From CAUZEB01 sp963578655 (GTDB lineage: Bacteria > Chloroflexota > Dehalococcoidia > Lucifugimonadales > CAUZEB01): 9,754 nucleotides of DNA. A program made the translations under genes and the position numbers. The stretch is taken from positions 1 through 9,754 of the forward strand of contig CAUZEB010000066.1 of assembly GCA_963578655.1 (NCBI GenBank), read 5' to 3'. The notes under the pieces were generated by a model that was not told the DNA's origin, searched no databases, and worked only from the letters and a program-made list of their open reading frames with translations. Position 1 is the first letter of the stretch. Every line of letters begins with the position of its first letter. Positions 7,170 through 9,754 of this stretch are shown here, in pieces.

Positions 7170-7176
7170 CTCCTCC
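7170..7176 (-). promoter_or_regulatory. Ribosome binding site fixing the DUF1501 start
   Basis: Read on the minus strand, this is GGAGGAG followed by 7 nt and then ATG at 7160-7162. It excludes the longer TTG start, which would place the site inside codons 3-5. Confidence 0.85.
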
Positions 7177-7217
7177 GAGGCAAATACAGCTATCCTTGGT
7201 AGAAAACCTATGTCAGC

Positions 7218-7246
7218 ATAATACTAATAGGTAATGGTACTGTCAA
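7218..7246 (-). promoter_or_regulatory. Sigma70-type promoter for the DUF1501 gene
   Basis: On the minus strand TTGACA (7241-7246) and TATTAT (7218-7223) are separated by exactly 17 bp. This is a perfect -35 box and a five-of-six -10 box. Transcription would start near 7210 and give a leader of about 50 nt before ATG 7162. It is the best promoter in the window and shows that this gene need not depend on read-through from the SelA-like gene 172-193 bp upstream. Confidence 0.75.
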
Positions 7247-7283
7247 GGTTCTGTTCAGCTACATGATATGATTTTGTTAGGCC

Positions 7284-7305
7284 CTGGATCTTTTTAAAGA
7301 TACAG
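7284..7305. repeat. Inverted repeat between SelA-like and DUF1501 genes
   Basis: ATCTTT (7288-7293) and AAAGAT (7296-7301) are perfect arms around TT, and CTG/CAG extend them after one mismatch. The loop is too small for a full hairpin at the centre, and no T tract follows on the minus strand. It could be a weak terminator for the SelA-like gene or a protein-binding site. Confidence 0.3.
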
Positions 7306-7355
7306 CTTTAGGATTTTTGTCTATTAGTTGGAAGTTTATCCGATCTAGTATAAAA

Positions 7356-8504
7356 TCACTTAAATAATTCAGCGATTCTATTTCCGACTATCGACTCTTC
7401 TCCGTCTGACAGACCAAACACGTGAATAGTTATTGCTCCGTCTACGTAGGGATCTACTCGAGTCCAAATGGATGGGTCGCCGTCCTTCAGTTTTTCAACA
7501 ACATCATCGACAGTTAATCCAGTGATGTCCGGATCAATCCTTAATCTAACTCCTAAGGGTTGATGACCGATAACATTCGTTAACATTTCAGTCTGCAATC
7601 CTTCTATACCACGTATGGGAGATAAAATACCTTGACACTTCTCTTCCACTCTTGCCAGGCGCTCTTCATGATTCATAGTCATCCATCTTCTAACCGCTGC
7701 TACCGATCCAATCATTTCCTGTCTGTCTACTTTTTGTGGACGACCTATTCCCCGAATCCGTCTACCTTCATACCCTACGAACGATTGGAGTGCAATCTTA
7801 TCTATCGTATCTTGAGTTCCAAATGCAAATCCAACTGACTGTGGCGCCCCAATGTATTTGGCCGCGACACATTGGAAGTCAGCACCCATTCTGACATATT
7901 TGCCAAAATTCTCTAATGGATAGATTTGGCCAGCGGCATCCACCATAACAGGAACGTTCTTAGAATGAGCAATTTCTATGGTATCTTCCAATGACAGGGC
8001 ATCAGGATCAATGGATTGTTCCACTGCATAGTAATGTACCGCCACTGTCTTTGGGCCTATAGCATTTTCTAAGTCATCCTTCGTAGTTTTCTCGTCGGTA
8101 CCAAAATTCACTAATTTTGCTCCGGCTAGTTCTAAACATCGATCATACCAATACCTTTGTCTGGTTTGAATCAATATCTCATCTTTCATTCCATCTGTAT
8201 TGGGCAACTGTTGAATCTTTTCGTCATCGTCACCCGCCATAAAAGCAGCAGTTGCCAAAGTCAGTGCTGAACCTGCTCCAGCTGTTATATAGGCAGCTGG
8301 TACATCAACCATCTTAGCTATAAATTTACCAGCCGATATTTCCAAATCCATTAACGGGATATACGCGCTATCAGCCATTTCCATAGCTTCTTTGACTTCT
8401 GGTTCAGGTGTGGATCCACCCAATAATGTAACACTTCCAATAGCATTTATAACTGGTTTAGCCCCTAATTCTTTATAGATGTCTCCCCAATCCTGAGTAA
8501 CCAT
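7356..8504 (-). CDS. SelA/DgaE-like PLP-dependent enzyme (putative ammonia-lyase)
   Basis: A 382-residue fold type I PLP enzyme of the SelA-like superfamily, which includes selenocysteine synthase and D-glucosaminate-6-phosphate ammonia-lyase (DgaE). Landmarks are the N-terminal PVINAIGSVTLLGGS segment at 17-31, TAGAGSAL at 74-81 for the phosphate, VDAAGQ with D189 against the cofactor ring, K216 in VAAKYIGAPQS as the Schiff-base lysine, and GIGRPQKVDRQEMIG at 252-266. It lacks the extra N-terminal domain and length of true SelA (about 460 residues). A role in elimination or deamination of an amino acid or amino-sugar acid is therefore more likely than tRNA modification. The ATG has AAGGGGA 7 nt before it (8512-8518). 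Its own promoter with overlapping palindromes lies upstream. Substrate unknown. Confidence 0.87.
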   Translation of the reverse strand: MVTQDWGDIYKELGAKPVINAIGSVTLLGGSTPEPEVKEAMEMADSAYIPLMDLEISAGKFIAKMVDVPAAYITAGAGSALTLATAAFMAGDDDEKIQQLPNTDGMKDEILIQTRQRYWYDRCLELAGAKLVNFGTDEKTTKDDLENAIGPKTVAVHYYAVEQSIDPDALSLEDTIEIAHSKNVPVMVDAAGQIYPLENFGKYVRMGADFQCVAAKYIGAPQSVGFAFGTQDTIDKIALQSFVGYEGRRIRGIGRPQKVDRQEMIGSVAAVRRWMTMNHEERLARVEEKCQGILSPIRGIEGLQTEMLTNVIGHQPLGVRLRIDPDITGLTVDDVVEKLKDGDPSIWTRVDPYVDGAITIHVFGLSDGEESIVGNRIAELFK

Positions 8505-8583
8505 GTTTCATTCCCCTTGTAATGTTGAACTTGAGTAAGCAGCTGAACAGATTTCAGCCCCTGAATACCGTATTTACAAACAT

Positions 8584-8611
8584 ATTATCTCATTAGTGTG
8601 ACAAATCACAA
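8584..8611 (-). promoter_or_regulatory. Probable promoter of the SelA-like gene
   Basis: On the minus strand TTGTGA (8606-8611) and GATAAT (8584-8589) are 16 bp apart, giving a start near 8577 and a leader of roughly 70 nt. The -35 box is part of two overlapping palindromes, which suggests regulated transcription. Confidence 0.6.
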
Positions 8612-8617
8612 GTGATT
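8597..8617. promoter_or_regulatory. Two overlapping palindromes, candidate operator
   Basis: TGTGA-CAAA-TCACA (8597-8610) is a perfect 5-4-5 palindrome. AATCAC-AA-GTGATT (8604-8617) is a perfect 6-2-6 palindrome sharing the TCAC core. The first has the half-site of CRP but the four-base spacer typical of FNR sites, so a CRP/FNR-family regulator is possible but unproven. The site covers the -35 box and part of the spacer, a position that usually means repression. Confidence 0.5.
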
Positions 8618-8676
8618 ACAACATTTGTGCAAAAAATTTATCCAACTAAGCAACAAATACACACTGCCTCAGATAC

Positions 8677-8724
8677 AAAATTTATACAGAGGTTCTAAAT
8701 TTTTAGTCCTTCTGTATAAATTTT
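8677..8724 (-). terminator. 48-nt near-perfect palindrome over the MFS stop codon
   Basis: AAAATTTATACAGA (8677-8690) is the exact reverse complement of TCTGTATAAATTTT (8711-8724). Further in, 8691-8692 can pair with 8709-8710 (one G-T), and CTAAA (8695-8699) pairs with TTTAG (8702-8706). Only 8693-8694 against 8707-8708 fail to pair on each side, apart from the central TT. The minus-strand stop (8695-8697) is near the apex, so the palindrome also codes the last residues of the MFS protein. With an A run on one side and a T run on the other it fits a bidirectional terminator, isolating this gene from the promoter 66 bp downstream. Confidence 0.6.
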
Positions 8725-9754
8725 ACGCAAAGCGTTTTGCCACCAAGTTAGAAGGATAATAAATACAAAACCTGCGCTAGCGACAGCAAGTAATATTTGG
8801 GGATTCACGTAGTCTGCTAACCAGCCATTCATCAAATTAGCGAATGCCATCATACCACCAATATGCATGGAATATATTCCACCGACACGACCTCTAATAG
8901 CATCTGGAGTAACCGACTGTATGAAAGTGTGGGTCAAAGTCATAAAACCTGCTTGTGTCGCCCCCATTGTGGCAGCACCAAATAAGGCTAGTGGCATCGT
9001 CGACGAAAACGCTAATACAAAAGGTGAGAGACCGCTAAGAACCCCAAAATAGAGGAATAATCTACCTTTTGTACTGTCATCACGGATTCCTGCCATTAAA
9101 ACGACTGACACCATAGCACCTGCTCCAACCGCCATCATAAGATAACTGAATCCTGCACCTTTAGCGGCTAGTCTATTTTCAGCTAATACAGGCAAAACGG
9201 ATTCAAAAGACATTGTCAACCCGCAATGGAAAAATGCTATTAATACAATAGCTCTTAGGGCCGGTATTTTGTACACACTTTTAAGACCTTCGTTGACATT
9301 AGCAAAGAATCCTTTACCAGGTTGTAGCTTCCCAGTAGAAGCGGTTTTAACCCTAAAGGTCAGAATTAAACTAATCGCGTAAAATCCCGAACAGACGAAG
9401 AAAGCACCAGAAGAACCGGCCGTTGCCAATAGTGGTGCTATAGCAGCTGGACCAAGAAGCCTAGAGCCATGCATCGTAGCTTGGTTTAAAGCTATCCCAT
9501 TTAGGAGGAGATCTCTGGGAATCAAGTTTACTATAAGAGCCTGACCAGCCGGCATCTGACTAGCCCTGGCTGAACCGTTTACTACAGATAACACAATCAA
9601 ATGCCACAGTTCAGCGTAATCTGTTAAAATCAGGATCCCTAGAAGAATATTGTGAACTAGATTGATGCCAAACATCACAGCAAGTACTGATCTTCGATCG
9701 AATCGATCCGATAAATATCCGGAAATAGGAGTAACAATGACCCGAGGTATCATT
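8695..9754 (-). CDS. MFS transporter, N-terminus beyond the window
   Basis: 352 residues are visible from the first methionine, ending RKIYTEGLKI. The protein is very hydrophobic with about ten membrane segments. The major-facilitator signature GYLSDRFDRRSV (12-23) marks the loop between helices 2 and 3. The related segment GIRDDSTKGR, about residues 222-231, marks the loop between helices 8 and 9. Because helix 1 and most of helix 2 must precede the signature, the methionine at 9751-9753 is probably internal, and roughly 40-70 residues lie outside the window. The closest look is the EntS-like (MFS_3) group, often drug or siderophore exporters. The direction and substrate cannot be told. It is the first gene of the minus-strand set, with a hairpin at its end. 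Confidence 0.88.
   Translation of the reverse strand, partial: MIPRVIVTPISGYLSDRFDRRSVLAVMFGINLVHNILLGILILTDYAELWHLIVLSVVNGSARASQMPAGQALIVNLIPRDLLLNGIALNQATMHGSRLLGPAAIAPLLATAGSSGAFFVCSGFYAISLILTFRVKTASTGKLQPGKGFFANVNEGLKSVYKIPALRAIVLIAFFHCGLTMSFESVLPVLAENRLAAKGAGFSYLMMAVGAGAMVSVVLMAGIRDDSTKGRLFLYFGVLSGLSPFVLAFSSTMPLALFGAATMGATQAGFMTLTHTFIQSVTPDAIRGRVGGIYSMHIGGMMAFANLMNGWLADYVNPQILLAVASAGFVFIILLTWWQNALRKIYTEGLKI

Noticed and set aside
7160..7183. Longer DUF1501 start at TTG 7183
   Set aside because: It would place the GGAGGAG ribosome site within the coding region. The ATG at 7160-7162 has ideal spacing, and the added residues match no family feature.
9694..9708. GATCG-AAT-CGATC palindrome near the window end
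   Set aside because: It falls in codons of the conserved DRFDRR motif of the MFS protein, so coding explains it.

Overview
The window is AT-rich bacterial DNA (roughly 40% G+C by eye, not computed). It is densely packed with metabolic enzymes and short intergenic gaps, and most genes have strong Shine-Dalgarno sites. GTG and TTG starts occur. The mix of a SelA-fold lyase, a DUF1501 protein, uronate-dehydrogenase-like and threonine-dehydrogenase-like SDRs, an aldo-keto reductase and tandem class III aminotransferases resembles accessory catabolic regions of marine Chloroflexota (SAR202/Dehalococcoidia-like). That assignment is an inference from gene content only. No rRNA, tRNA, CRISPR array, transposase, phage gene or recognisable defence system is visible.

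Layout: (1) 1-2904, plus strand: the last 36 codons of one class III aminotransferase, then two complete ones, spaced as one operon. The visible 110 bp of the first is an exact copy of the end of the second. (2) 3102-3938, minus: an extended SDR with a uronate-dehydrogenase-like look, converging on the aminotransferase operon. (3) 4017-5948, plus: an aldo-keto reductase followed by an SDR-type L-threonine 3-dehydrogenase, probably one transcript, divergent from the SDR across a 78-bp shared promoter region. (4) 6023-9754, minus: an MFS exporter or importer (cut by the window end), a SelA/DgaE-like PLP enzyme and a DUF1501 protein. The last two each have their own recognisable promoter.

Together the genes suggest breakdown or interconversion of hydroxy- and amino-compounds. 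The PLP enzymes would transaminate or eliminate amines, the SDRs and AKR would oxidise or reduce hydroxyl/carbonyl groups, and the MFS protein would move a small molecule. The substrate cannot be read from the sequence. One testable idea is threonine oxidised to 2-amino-3-ketobutyrate, decarboxylated to aminoacetone, then handled by the aminotransferases and the AKR, because no kbl gene is present here.

The most notable non-coding signals are three. One is the exact 110-bp repeat. Another is a 48-nt near-perfect palindrome across the MFS stop codon, with a similar large hairpin across the SDR stop codon. The third is two overlapping palindromes inside the promoter of the SelA-like gene. I found no convincing novel multi-gene system beyond this metabolic cluster.
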